From positions 124,001-188,000 of the forward strand of contig BIFP01000022.1 of the NCBI GenBank assembly GCA_005402585.1: 64,000 nt of DNA, in the 5' to 3' direction. This DNA is from Micromonosporaceae bacterium KJ-029. Its GTDB lineage: Bacteria; Actinomycetota; Actinomycetes; Mycobacteriales; Micromonosporaceae. This document shows, one piece after another, positions 40,620 through 48,256 of the stretch. Every line of letters starts with the position of its first letter. Within the stretch, counting starts at the first letter, position 1. The notes below the pieces were generated by a model. That model saw nothing but the letters and a program-made list of their open reading frames with translations, searched no databases and was not told where the DNA came from. The position numbers and the translations under genes are program-made.

Positions 40620-40652
40620 CTGGCCGGCACCCCACCAGGGGGTGCCGGCCAG
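40620..40652 (+). terminator. Hairpin terminator of the secreted hydrolase gene
   Basis: A 14-bp perfect stem, ctggccggcacccc at 40620-40633 with ggggtgccggccag at 40639-40652, around a 5-nt loop, begins 10 nt after the stop codon. Confidence 0.88.
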
Positions 40653-40694
40653 TCGGCGTTCCCGCCACACCCTCGCAAGCCGCACCCAGCGCTT

Positions 40695-40746
40695 GTTAAC
40701 AGGGGGCCCTTCCTCTACGCCAGGCGTTAAGAAGGGGCCCTTCCTT
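40695..40746. repeat. Paired gttaa..ggggcccttcct intergenic repeat (Micromonospora type)
   Basis: Two tandem, nearly identical units, gttaacagggggcccttcct (40695-40714) and gttaagaaggggcccttcct (40726-40745), separated by 11 nt. Each contains a palindromic aaggggccctt-type core. I know this sequence as a common short intergenic element in Micromonospora genomes; it lies just behind the uppP operon and could help terminate it. Confidence 0.6.
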
Positions 40747-40751
40747 GCACC

Positions 40752-41588
40752 TCAGGTGGCGGTGATGGCGCCGGTGAGCAGCAGGGCGAGGACCAGGGTG
40801 CCGACCGCGACCCGGTAGAGCACGAAGACGTACAGGGTGTGGTGCGCGACATAGCGCAGCAGCCAGGCGATGGCCGCGTAGCCGACACCGAACGCGATCA
40901 GTGTGGCGACCACCATCTGCGCGACGGTGGGCACCGAGGTGCCCGGGGCCGCCGGCTCGAAGACGTCCCCGAGGCTGAAGATCCCGGACATCACCACGGC
41001 GGGGATGGCCAACAGGAACGAGTAGCGGGCCGCCGTCTCCCGGGTCAGGTTCAGGAACAGGCCGAAGGTGAGGGTGGCCCCGGACCGCGAAACGCCGGGG
41101 ATCAGCGCCAGTGCCTGGGCGAAACCCATCACCACGCCGTCCTTCATTCGGAAGTTCTTGAGGGTCCGGGTCTGCCGGCCCCAGTACTCGGCGAACGCGA
41201 GGATGAAGGCGAACACGATCAGGGTGGTCGCCACCACCCACAGGTTCCGGGCGGTCTCCCGGATCTGGTCCTTGAACAGGTAGCCGAACACGCCGATCGG
41301 AATCGAGCCGATGATCACGTACCAGCCCATGCGGTAGTCGAGGCTGGGGCGGACCGACTTGTCCCAGATCCCGACCACCCAGGTCCGGCCGATTCGCCAG
41401 ATGTCCTTGGCGAAGTAGAGCAGGACGGCCGCCTCGGTGCCCAGCTGGGTGACCGCGGTGAAGGACGCACCGGCGTCCCGCTCGAAGAAGATCGCCGAGG
41501 TGATCCGCAGGTGCCCCGACGAGCTGACCGGGAGGAACTCGGTCAGGCCCTGGACGATGCCCAGGACGATGGCTTCGATCCAGGTCAC
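40752..41588 (-). CDS. uppP: Undecaprenyl-diphosphate phosphatase
   Basis: A 278-residue integral membrane protein of the UppP/BacA family, which recycles the undecaprenyl-diphosphate carrier for peptidoglycan and teichoic-acid synthesis and gives low-level bacitracin tolerance. Both catalytic signatures are present: [14 protein letters not shown] (about 15-28) with the conserved glutamates, and PGVSRSGAT (about 163-171). About eight transmembrane helices alternate with short loops. The ATG overlaps the stop of the upstream LLM oxidoreductase gene by 4 nt, so the two are coupled, an arrangement also seen in other actinobacteria. Confidence 0.95.
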   Translation of the reverse strand: MTWIEAIVLGIVQGLTEFLPVSSSGHLRITSAIFFERDAGASFTAVTQLGTEAAVLLYFAKDIWRIGRTWVVGIWDKSVRPSLDYRMGWYVIIGSIPIGVFGYLFKDQIRETARNLWVVATTLIVFAFILAFAEYWGRQTRTLKNFRMKDGVVMGFAQALALIPGVSRSGATLTFGLFLNLTRETAARYSFLLAIPAVVMSGIFSLGDVFEPAAPGTSVPTVAQMVVATLIAFGVGYAAIAWLLRYVAHHTLYVFVLYRVAVGTLVLALLLTGAITAT

Positions 41589-42637
41589 TCCCCGACTCCC
41601 GAGAGCTCCAGTGCCTCGGCGACGGTCCGCAGGGTCCGCACCCCGGTGTCACGGTCGGCGGCGAAGAGGGTCACCGAGAGGGTGGTCACCCCGGACTCGG
41701 CGAACTGGCGCATCCGGTCGGCGATGCGCTCCTTGGGGCCGAGCAGCGAGGCCCGGTCGATGAACTCCAACGGCACCGCGGCGGCCGCGTCCCGCTGCCG
41801 CTTGGCCAGGTAGAGGTCCTGCACCTCGCGGGCGGCGTCGCCGTACCCCATCCGGGTGGCCAGCTGGTTGTAGAAGTTCTGCTGCCGGCTGCCCATGCCG
41901 CCGATGTACAGGGCCGCGTACCAACGGACCAGCGCCGCGCAGGAGTCGATGTCGTCACCGACCACGACGGGCACGGACGGCACCACGTCGAAGCCGACCA
42001 GCTCCTTGCCGGCCTTGGCCCGGCCGGCGCGCACCGCGGCGAGCTGCTCCTCGGCGAACTCGGGGGCGTAGAAGACGGCCAGCCAGCCGTCGGCGATCTC
42101 GCCGGCCAGTTCGAGGTTCTTCGGGCCGACCGCCGCCAGGTAGATCGGGATGTGCTCGCGCGGCGGGTGGAAGCCCAGTCGCAGCGCCTTGCCCGGGCCG
42201 TCGGGCAGCGGCAGGGTGTAGAACTCGCCGCCGTAGGCGACCTCCTTGCGGGCCACCGCCAGTTTCACGATGTCAACGTACTCCCGGGTGCGGGCCAGCG
42301 GCTTGCCGAACCGTACGCCGTGCCAGCCCTCGGAGACCTGCGGGCCGGAGACCCCCAGGCCGAGGCGGAACCGGCCCCCGGACAGCGCGTCGATGGTGGC
42401 CGCGGTCATCGCGGTCATCGCCGGCGTCCGGCCGGGGATCTGCATCACCGCGCTCCCGACATCGATCCGCTCGGTCTGCCCGGCCATCCAGCCGAGCATG
42501 CTCGGCGAGTCGGAGCCGTACGCCTCCGCTGCCCACACCACCGAGTAGCCGAGCCGGTCCGCCTCCTGGGCCAGGGCCAGATGATCGGCCGGTGTGCTCC
42601 ACGCCGTCTGGTATCCGAGGCTTAGCCCGAGTCGCAC
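41585..42637 (-). CDS. LLM-class F420-dependent oxidoreductase
   Basis: A 350-residue luciferase-like TIM-barrel protein of the F420-dependent group ([20 protein letters not shown] at the start; [23 protein letters not shown] around 170-190; [19 protein letters not shown] around 95-113). It should use coenzyme F420 to reduce or oxidise a small substrate. The GTG start (42637) is preceded by GGGGAGGA, a good ribosome-binding site; the 13 extra upstream residues of the longer frame are unlikely. It forms an operon with uppP. The F420 assignment follows the subfamily and the actinobacterial host rather than a binding assay. Confidence 0.9.
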   Translation of the reverse strand: MRLGLSLGYQTAWSTPADHLALAQEADRLGYSVVWAAEAYGSDSPSMLGWMAGQTERIDVGSAVMQIPGRTPAMTAMTAATIDALSGGRFRLGLGVSGPQVSEGWHGVRFGKPLARTREYVDIVKLAVARKEVAYGGEFYTLPLPDGPGKALRLGFHPPREHIPIYLAAVGPKNLELAGEIADGWLAVFYAPEFAEEQLAAVRAGRAKAGKELVGFDVVPSVPVVVGDDIDSCAALVRWYAALYIGGMGSRQQNFYNQLATRMGYGDAAREVQDLYLAKRQRDAAAAVPLEFIDRASLLGPKERIADRMRQFAESGVTTLSVTLFAADRDTGVRTLRTVAEALELSGVGE

Positions 42638-42863
42638 AGAGTCCTCCCCCATCCGCAGTCGCATCAGGTTACGCAATACCTGCGGCGCCGACGATCACCG
42701 GCTCACCCCGAGTCGCCGTCCCGGCCGCGCCGGCCCCGGCGAGCCGGGCAGCCGCCGGTACCGGCCGGTAGCGGCGACCCGGACAGCGGAAACACGAACC
42801 GGCGGGCAGACTCGACGGGAGCGAGGATATCCGTTCGGCCCTGGTTCGAAATAAGGTTCACCC

Positions 42864-43835
42864 ATGCAGCAGCGACCGCTCGGCCGAAGCGGGCTGGCGG
42901 TCTCCCGGCTCGCGCTCGGCACCATGACCTGGGGCCGGGACACCGACGCCGACGACGCGGCCGCGCAACTGAAGAGTTACCTCGACGCCGGCGGCAACCT
43001 GATCGACACCGCCGACGTGTACGGCGACGGCGACGCCGAGTCGGTGATCGGCTCGCTGCTGGGCTCCCTGGTGCCCCGCGACGAGCTGCTGATCGCCACC
43101 AAGGCCGGGCTGCGGCCGGGCGGCAGCCGGCGCCGGGACGGCTCCCGGGGGCACCTGCTGCGTACGCTGGACGCCTCGCTGCTGCGGCTGGGCACCGACT
43201 ACGTCGACCTGTTCCAGGTGCACGGCTACGACCCGCAGACCCCGCTGGAGGAGACCCTGGCCGCGCTGGACCACGCGGTGGCCAGCGGCCGGGTGCGCTA
43301 CGTCGGCGTGTCGAACTTCTCCGGCTGGCAGACCGCCCGGGCGGCGGCCTGGCAGGCGGCCTGGCCGGGGCGGTCACCGGTGGTGGCCGCCCAGGTGGAG
43401 TACTCGCTGCTGGAGCGGGGCGTGGAGCGGGAGGTGCTGCCGGCCTGCGAGGCGCTCGGCTTGGGCGTACTGCCCTGGTCGCCACTGGGTCGAGGGGTGC
43501 TCACCGGCAAGTACCGGCACGGGCGACCGGCGGACTCCCGAGCGGTTTCGCCGCACTTCGAGCGCTTCGTCGCCACCTACCTGGAGCCGCGCTGCTCCAG
43601 CATCGTGGAGGCGGTGGCCACCGCGGCGGGTGGCCTCGGGGTCTCGCCGCTCGAGGTGGCGTTGGCCTGGATCCGGGACCGGCCCGGGGTGACCGCGCCG
43701 ATCCTCGGCGCACGCACCTCCGGACAGCTGCTCGGCGCGCTCCAGGTGGAACGGATGACCCTGCCCGAGGAGATCACCACGGCGCTGGACGACGTCTCGG
43801 CGCTGGAGGTCGGCTACCCCGAACGCGACAGCTGA
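42864..43835 (+). CDS. Aldo/keto reductase
   Basis: A 323-residue NADPH-dependent aldo/keto reductase. The catalytic tetrad is visible: Asp48 and Tyr53 in LIDTADVYGDG, Lys80 in IATKAG and His120 in FQVHGYD. GVSNFSGWQ and LLERGVEREVLPACE are further family motifs, and APILGARTSGQL near the C-terminus binds NADP. This resembles the YajO/Gcy/voltage-channel beta-subunit subgroup of general carbonyl reductases. It stands alone, divergent from the LLM-uppP operon. The substrate is not evident. Confidence 0.93.
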   Translation: MQQRPLGRSGLAVSRLALGTMTWGRDTDADDAAAQLKSYLDAGGNLIDTADVYGDGDAESVIGSLLGSLVPRDELLIATKAGLRPGGSRRRDGSRGHLLRTLDASLLRLGTDYVDLFQVHGYDPQTPLEETLAALDHAVASGRVRYVGVSNFSGWQTARAAAWQAAWPGRSPVVAAQVEYSLLERGVEREVLPACEALGLGVLPWSPLGRGVLTGKYRHGRPADSRAVSPHFERFVATYLEPRCSSIVEAVATAAGGLGVSPLEVALAWIRDRPGVTAPILGARTSGQLLGALQVERMTLPEEITTALDDVSALEVGYPERDS

Positions 43836-43902
43836 CGGCCGGCGGCGCGGGTCACCCGGTGGAGGGTGGCGCGTGGGGGGTCGGGCTGGGCAGCATAGGC
43901 CC

Positions 43903-44094
43903 ATGGACTACGAATACGCGCCGCTGCGGTTACCGCCGAACGTCGACCGGTTGACCGCCGCGGCGCAGCTGGCGATCCAGGCGGAGTTCTCCGGATGGGA
44001 GCTGGCCCGGGTGCGGCTGTTCCGGGACGGCACGCGGCAGGTCGTGCTGCGCCGTCGCCGGATCAACACCCCGCAACCGGGCCTGTCGTACTGA
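43903..44094 (+). CDS. DUF5703 family protein
   Basis: A 63-residue basic protein from the ATG of MDYEYAPLRLPPNV. The pattern QLAIQAEFSGWELARVRLFRD and RQVVLRRRR is that of the small DUF5703 family, widespread in actinobacteria. Its function is unknown; some members are encoded next to M20-type peptidases, and such a peptidase follows here after one intervening gene. The start is placed at 43903 because the ten extra upstream residues are not conserved. Confidence 0.85.
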   Translation: MDYEYAPLRLPPNVDRLTAAAQLAIQAEFSGWELARVRLFRDGTRQVVLRRRRINTPQPGLSY

Positions 44095-44341
44095 ACCGGT
44101 CGGAGTGAGCCGGTCGCACCACCCCCGGGACCGCGCCGGTCCAGGTCCGGGGGCGGTGACCCCCGCGCCCGACCCGGTGACCGTTCGTGCTGTCACCAGG
44201 GGCCGGCGGCGCGGCCGAGATGTGTCCGATCCCGGCCGCGCGCCGCTGCCTCCGCCCCGCCTCTGATCGCGGTCGGGGTGGCCCCAAACCTCAGTGCACC
44301 CCGGACCTCAGTGCAGCAGCCCGATCTCGGTGCGGCCCGAC

Positions 44342-44995
44342 CTAGTGCACGTGGTCGTGCTCGTCGTCGAGCTCCAGGAACGGGTGCTCGTCGAGCCGGC
44401 CGACCAGTCGGTCGTCGGCCGCCGGCTGGAACGGGCCCACCGGGTCGTCGTCGTCGAAGGACTCCAGGTCGACCGGGGTGCCGACCTCGCTGACCATCAC
44501 CACGCCGTCGAGCGGTTCCAGCTCGGGCACGTCGAGCGCGCCGAGCGAGCCGTCGCCGCTCTGCAGCAGCTCCAGCACCGCCTCACCAACGCCCTCCACC
44601 GGCGGCACCGCCTCGTCGGCCGGTACGCCCTCCCGGCGGGCCGCCTCCGCGATGCGGATCAGCGCGGAGACGCTCGGCACCCGGTAGTCGCGACGCTGGC
44701 GCACCGAGATCACCTGGGGGTGCGGGTCGCTCGGCTCGACTCCCTCGGCACCGCCGAAGCGCTGGTCGGCCTCGTCCGGGTCGATCGACTCGACGTCCCA
44801 CGGCGTGACCTCGCCGAAGGCGTCCATGAGTTGCTCGTCGTAGGCGAACGACGCGTTGTTCAAGGCGACGTACGCCTGCCAGACGTCGTCGTCGTCGATC
44901 CGGCCCTGCGCGGCGCGGACGGCGGCCAGGTGGTGGCGGGCCGCTTCGATCACGCGCTCGAGGGCGGCGTCCAGCTCACCGTGCTGGTCGGTCAT
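44342..44995 (-). CDS. Conserved hypothetical acidic protein
   Basis: A 217-residue acidic protein. The N-terminal half is helical (ELDAALERVIEAARHHLAAV; VWQAYVALNNASFAYDEQLMDAFGEVTPWDVESI), the middle contains PSVSALIRIAEAARREGVPA, and the end is Asp/His-rich (LELDDEHDHVH), which might bind metal. A GGGGA ribosome-binding site lies before the ATG. It is conserved in the mshC-M20 neighbourhood of Micromonosporaceae as far as I recall, with no assigned role. It reads in the same direction as the M20 peptidase gene but is separated from it by a hairpin. Confidence 0.8.
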   Translation of the reverse strand: MTDQHGELDAALERVIEAARHHLAAVRAAQGRIDDDDVWQAYVALNNASFAYDEQLMDAFGEVTPWDVESIDPDEADQRFGGAEGVEPSDPHPQVISVRQRRDYRVPSVSALIRIAEAARREGVPADEAVPPVEGVGEAVLELLQSGDGSLGALDVPELEPLDGVVMVSEVGTPVDLESFDDDDPVGPFQPAADDRLVGRLDEHPFLELDDEHDHVH

Positions 44996-45027
44996 GTGAG
45001 GCGTCCCCTTCGAAGGTGTCCGAGGTG

Positions 45028-45049
45028 CCGCGCCCGATTCCGGGCGCGG
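45028..45049 (-). terminator. Hairpin terminator after the M20 peptidase gene
   Basis: A 9-bp perfect stem ccgcgcccg / cgggcgcgg with a 4-nt attc loop lies 33 nt past the M20 stop and upstream of the next gene. A second small 6-bp stem is at 45063-45078. Confidence 0.65.
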
Positions 45050-45081
45050 ACTAGTAGATGGGGCGTCCATCCGGACGCGGG

Positions 45082-46410
45082 CTAGCAGGTACGCAGGAAC
45101 CGGTCGAGAACCCGCACGCCGAACTGTAGTCCGTCCACCGGAACCCGCTCGTCGATGCCGTGGAACAGCGCCGAGAAGTTCAGGTCGGCGGGCAGCCGCA
45201 GCGGCGCGAACCCGAAGCAGCGGATGCCCAGCTGCGAGAACGCCTTGGCGTCGGTGCCGCCGGAGAGCATGTACGGCACCGGTCGCGCCCCCGGGTCCTC
45301 GGCCCGCAGCGCGGCGGACATCGCCTCGACCAGGTCACCGTCGAAGGTGGTCTCCAACGCCGGCTGGCGCTGGACGTACTCGATGGCGATGTCCGGGCCG
45401 ACCAGCTCCCGCAGCTGCCGCTCCAGCAGCTCCGACTGGCCGGGCAGGCTGCGGCAGTCGATGGTGGCGCTGGCCCGGCCGGGGATGACGTTGTCCTTGT
45501 AGCCGGCGTCGAGCCGGGTGGGGTTGGCGGTGTTGCGGATGGTGGCGCCGATGATGTTGGCGATCGGGCCGAGCTTGGCGATGGCGGTCTCCGGGTCGTC
45601 CGGGTCCAGTTCGATGCCGAGCACCTCGGAGACCTCCTCCAGGAAGGCCCGTACGGTGTCGGTGACCACCACCGGGAAGCGGTGCCGGCCGATCCGGGCC
45701 ACCGCCTCGGCGAGCGCGGTGACCGCGTTGTCGTCGTGCACCATCGAGCCGTGCCCGGGCCGGCCCTTGGCGTGCAGCCGCAGCCAGTCGATGCCCTTCT
45801 GCGCGGTCTCGATCAGGTAGAGCCGCTGCGACTCGTCCACCGTGTAGGAGAAGCCGCCGACCTCGCCGATGCCCTCGGTGCAGCCGTCGAAGAGGTCCCG
45901 GTGCCGGGTGGCGAGGAAGTGCGCGCCGTACTCGCTGCCGGCCTCCTCGTCGGCGGTGTACGCGAGCACGATGTCGCGCGGCGGGCGGACGCCGGTGCGC
46001 TGCCAGTGCCGCACCACGGCGAGGACCATCGCGTCGAAGTCCTTCATGTCGATGGCACCCCGGCCCCACAGGTAGCCGTCACGCAGCTCACCGGAGAAGG
46101 GATGCACCGACCACTCGTCGGCGTCGGCGGGTACGACGTCCAGGTGGCCGTGCACGAGCAGCGCGCCACGGCTCGGGTCGGTGCCGGGGATCCGGGCGAC
46201 CACGTTGGCCCTCCCGATCGCGGACTCGTGGATCACCGGTGCGATGCCCACCTCGGCGAGCTTCTCCGCGACGTACTCGGCCGCGCGGCGTTCCCCCGCG
46301 CTGGTGGCGTTGTCGCCCGTGTTCGTGGTGTCGATGCGCAGCAGGTCCCGGCAGAGGTCGACGACCTCGTCGGTCGGCGCGGGGAGTGCGGAGTGGGCGT
46401 CGCTCGTCAT
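45082..46410 (-). CDS. M20/M25/M40 family metallopeptidase
   Basis: A 442-residue zinc hydrolase of the M20 family (aminoacylase/dipeptidase group). Metal ligands and the catalytic Asp are visible: HGHLDVVP (about 92-99), GRGAIDMKDF (about 121-130), the catalytic ADEEAGSEYG (about 158-167), and LFHGIDERVP near the C-terminus. The lid domain (about 210-330) contains GRPGHGSM. The ATG of MTSDAHSA is chosen; the longer frame adds an Arg/Pro-rich extension with no domain. It is a cytoplasmic enzyme that probably deacylates amino acids or cleaves dipeptides. Confidence 0.93.
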   Translation of the reverse strand: MTSDAHSALPAPTDEVVDLCRDLLRIDTTNTGDNATSAGERRAAEYVAEKLAEVGIAPVIHESAIGRANVVARIPGTDPSRGALLVHGHLDVVPADADEWSVHPFSGELRDGYLWGRGAIDMKDFDAMVLAVVRHWQRTGVRPPRDIVLAYTADEEAGSEYGAHFLATRHRDLFDGCTEGIGEVGGFSYTVDESQRLYLIETAQKGIDWLRLHAKGRPGHGSMVHDDNAVTALAEAVARIGRHRFPVVVTDTVRAFLEEVSEVLGIELDPDDPETAIAKLGPIANIIGATIRNTANPTRLDAGYKDNVIPGRASATIDCRSLPGQSELLERQLRELVGPDIAIEYVQRQPALETTFDGDLVEAMSAALRAEDPGARPVPYMLSGGTDAKAFSQLGIRCFGFAPLRLPADLNFSALFHGIDERVPVDGLQFGVRVLDRFLRTC

Positions 46411-46558
46411 CGCCCCTTCATACCAGCCCGACGGCCGGCGCCGCGCGGGCCCGGCCGGGGCCGTAGACTCCGGCGGCGGTTTCGGCGCGGGCGGGTACGG
46501 GTACTGCCGGGCCCGATCCGCCGCCCTGTCGCTCCGCCGGCCAGTCGAGGAGGGCACC

Positions 46559-47158
46559 ATGTCCGTCCACCTGCCACCGCTGCCGCCCACCCCCGGTGAC
46601 GGCTACCAGCCCGCCGGGCGCAGCATCGCCGCCACCATCGCCGACGAGCACCAGCAGTTGCTGGACCTGACCCGGCGGCTGGTCGAGCCGGGCCCGGATC
46701 CGGCGCACGGCCGGGAGATCCTCGTCGCCGCGTTGTCCCGGCACCTGTCGGCCGAGGAGCAGTACCTGCTGCCCGCCATCCGCCAGGCCCTCGCCGACGC
46801 CGACGGGCCGGTCGGTGAGGTGCTGGCGGGTGACGCCGCCCTGTTGATGGCGCTGCGGGGGCTGACCGACGACCGCCTGGCCATGGTGGCCAACCTGGTC
46901 GAGGCGCACGTGGTGGCGGTCGACGCCCTGGTGACGCGGCTGTGCGACGCCGCCACCGAGGAAGAGCTGATCCGGCTCGGGAACCGGTTGGAGATCGCCG
47001 AGGAGGCCGCGCCGACCCGCCCGCACCCGGGCATCCCACACACCCCGCCGTGGAACCGGATCGTCGAGCCGGCGGTGGCCCTGGTGGACAAGTTCCGGGA
47101 CGCGGTCACCCGCCGGCACACCCGGCTCGGTGAGGTGACCGAACCGCCTCGGCAGTGA
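46559..47158 (+). CDS. Hemerythrin-like (HHE-domain) protein
   Basis: A 199-residue alpha-helical protein. His/Glu ligand candidates for a di-iron or metal site are spread as in hemerythrin HHE domains: TIADEHQQLLDLTRRL (about 24-39), ALSRHLSAEEQYLLPAI (about 59-75) and NLVEAHVVAVDALV (about 113-126). The C-terminus has a His-rich RPHPGIPHTPPWNR segment. GAGGAGG is centred about 8 nt before the ATG. A role in oxygen, NO or iron handling is typical for the domain, not shown. It is divergent from the M20 gene and transcribed toward the LysR gene. Confidence 0.8.
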   Translation: MSVHLPPLPPTPGDGYQPAGRSIAATIADEHQQLLDLTRRLVEPGPDPAHGREILVAALSRHLSAEEQYLLPAIRQALADADGPVGEVLAGDAALLMALRGLTDDRLAMVANLVEAHVVAVDALVTRLCDAATEEELIRLGNRLEIAEEAAPTRPHPGIPHTPPWNRIVEPAVALVDKFRDAVTRRHTRLGEVTEPPRQ

Positions 47159-47223
47159 GCGACCTGTCACACGTTCATGGTCGTTGATCCGTCCGGGCCC
47201 TTCCGCCGGCCGCTCGGTGGCCC

Positions 47224-47229
47224 TACCGT
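47224..47229 (+). promoter_or_regulatory. -10 box (TACCGT) of the LysR gene, leaderless
   Basis: TACCGT is followed by 6 nt (cacgct) and the ATG at 47236; no ribosome-binding site intervenes. Confidence 0.45.
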
Positions 47230-47235
47230 CACGCT

Positions 47236-48228
47236 ATGAATCTGGAGTTGCGCCACCTGCGGGTGGTCTGCGCCATCGCGGAGACGGGGAGCGTGACCAA
47301 GGCGGCCTCGACGCTCGGCCTGGCCCAGCCGGCACTGACCGCCCAGCTCCAGCGCATCGAACGGACCCTGGGCGGTCCACTGTTCGAACGGGATCGCCGC
47401 GGCGCCCGGCCCACCGCCCTGGGCGAGCTGGTGCTCGCCCGGGCCCGGGTGCTGCTACCGGCGATGAAGGGCCTGCAGGACGAGGCGGCCCGGCTCGCCG
47501 GCGCCGGCGACGCCCCACGCCGGTACCGGTTCGGCGGGGTGAACAGCCCGATCCTGGGCCGGCTGGTGCACCGGCTCGCCGCCGAGCAGCCGCAGGCCCA
47601 GCTCACCACCTACGCCTCCTGGTCGGTCGACGAGCTGGCCCAGCTGGTCGCCGGTGGGCGGCTGGACTACGCGCTGACCGGCGTGTGCGGCGACTCCACC
47701 CCGTCGGCCGACTACGGGTTGAGCTGGCGGGAGGTCGCCGTCGACCCGGTCATGGTGCTGCTGCCCGAGACCCATCCGCTGGCCGGACGGGACGAGGTGG
47801 CGCTGGCCGAACTGGGGCACGAGCAGTGGGTGGCGGCACCGGGCGACGGTTGCTTCGGTGACTGCTTCGCCGCCGCCTGCGCGCGGGCCGGCTTCACCCC
47901 CCGCAAGCTGTACGAGGCCGACGTGCGCGGCTGCATCGACCTGGTCGACGCAGGGGAGGCGGTGGCGTTGTGTCAGGCGACGTTCCGGCCGGTGGCGGGC
48001 CTGGTGACCCGCCGGCTGGCCGGCAGCCCGCTGCGGTGGCGGCTGATGCTCGGCTGGCATCCGGACGCCCCGGCCGCCCTGGTCGCCGACCTGGTGCTGG
48101 AGATGGCGCTGGCCGCGTACACCGACTCGCTGGCGGTGCACCCGGCCTACCTGTCGTGGCTGCTGGACAATCCCGGGTTCGGGTCCCGGGGGCCGGCCGC
48201 CGCCGGGGCCGGTCGCCGGGGCGGGTGA
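47236..48228 (+). CDS. LysR family transcriptional regulator
   Basis: A 330-residue LysR-type regulator. The N-terminal helix-turn-helix has LRHLRVVCAIAETGSVTKAA, LGLAQPALTAQLQRIE and PLFERDRRGARPTALGE, a textbook LysR pattern. The effector-binding part (about 90-300) follows, with VAVDPVMVLLPETHPLAG. It sits immediately left of the NRPS cluster, convergent with the A-T-C synthetase gene (28 nt between stops), so it is a candidate cluster regulator, although it might equally belong to the housekeeping side. It is the only regulator next to the NRPS genes. Confidence 0.93.
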   Translation: MNLELRHLRVVCAIAETGSVTKAASTLGLAQPALTAQLQRIERTLGGPLFERDRRGARPTALGELVLARARVLLPAMKGLQDEAARLAGAGDAPRRYRFGGVNSPILGRLVHRLAAEQPQAQLTTYASWSVDELAQLVAGGRLDYALTGVCGDSTPSADYGLSWREVAVDPVMVLLPETHPLAGRDEVALAELGHEQWVAAPGDGCFGDCFAAACARAGFTPRKLYEADVRGCIDLVDAGEAVALCQATFRPVAGLVTRRLAGSPLRWRLMLGWHPDAPAALVADLVLEMALAAYTDSLAVHPAYLSWLLDNPGFGSRGPAAAGAGRRGG

Positions 48229-48256
48229 CGCCGGTCGGGGTCCTCACGGCGGCACG

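Noticed and set aside
46181..47158. 325-aa version of the hemerythrin-like protein
   Set aside because: The first 126 residues are antisense to the M20 gene and low-complexity; the ATG at 46559 has a ribosome-binding site.
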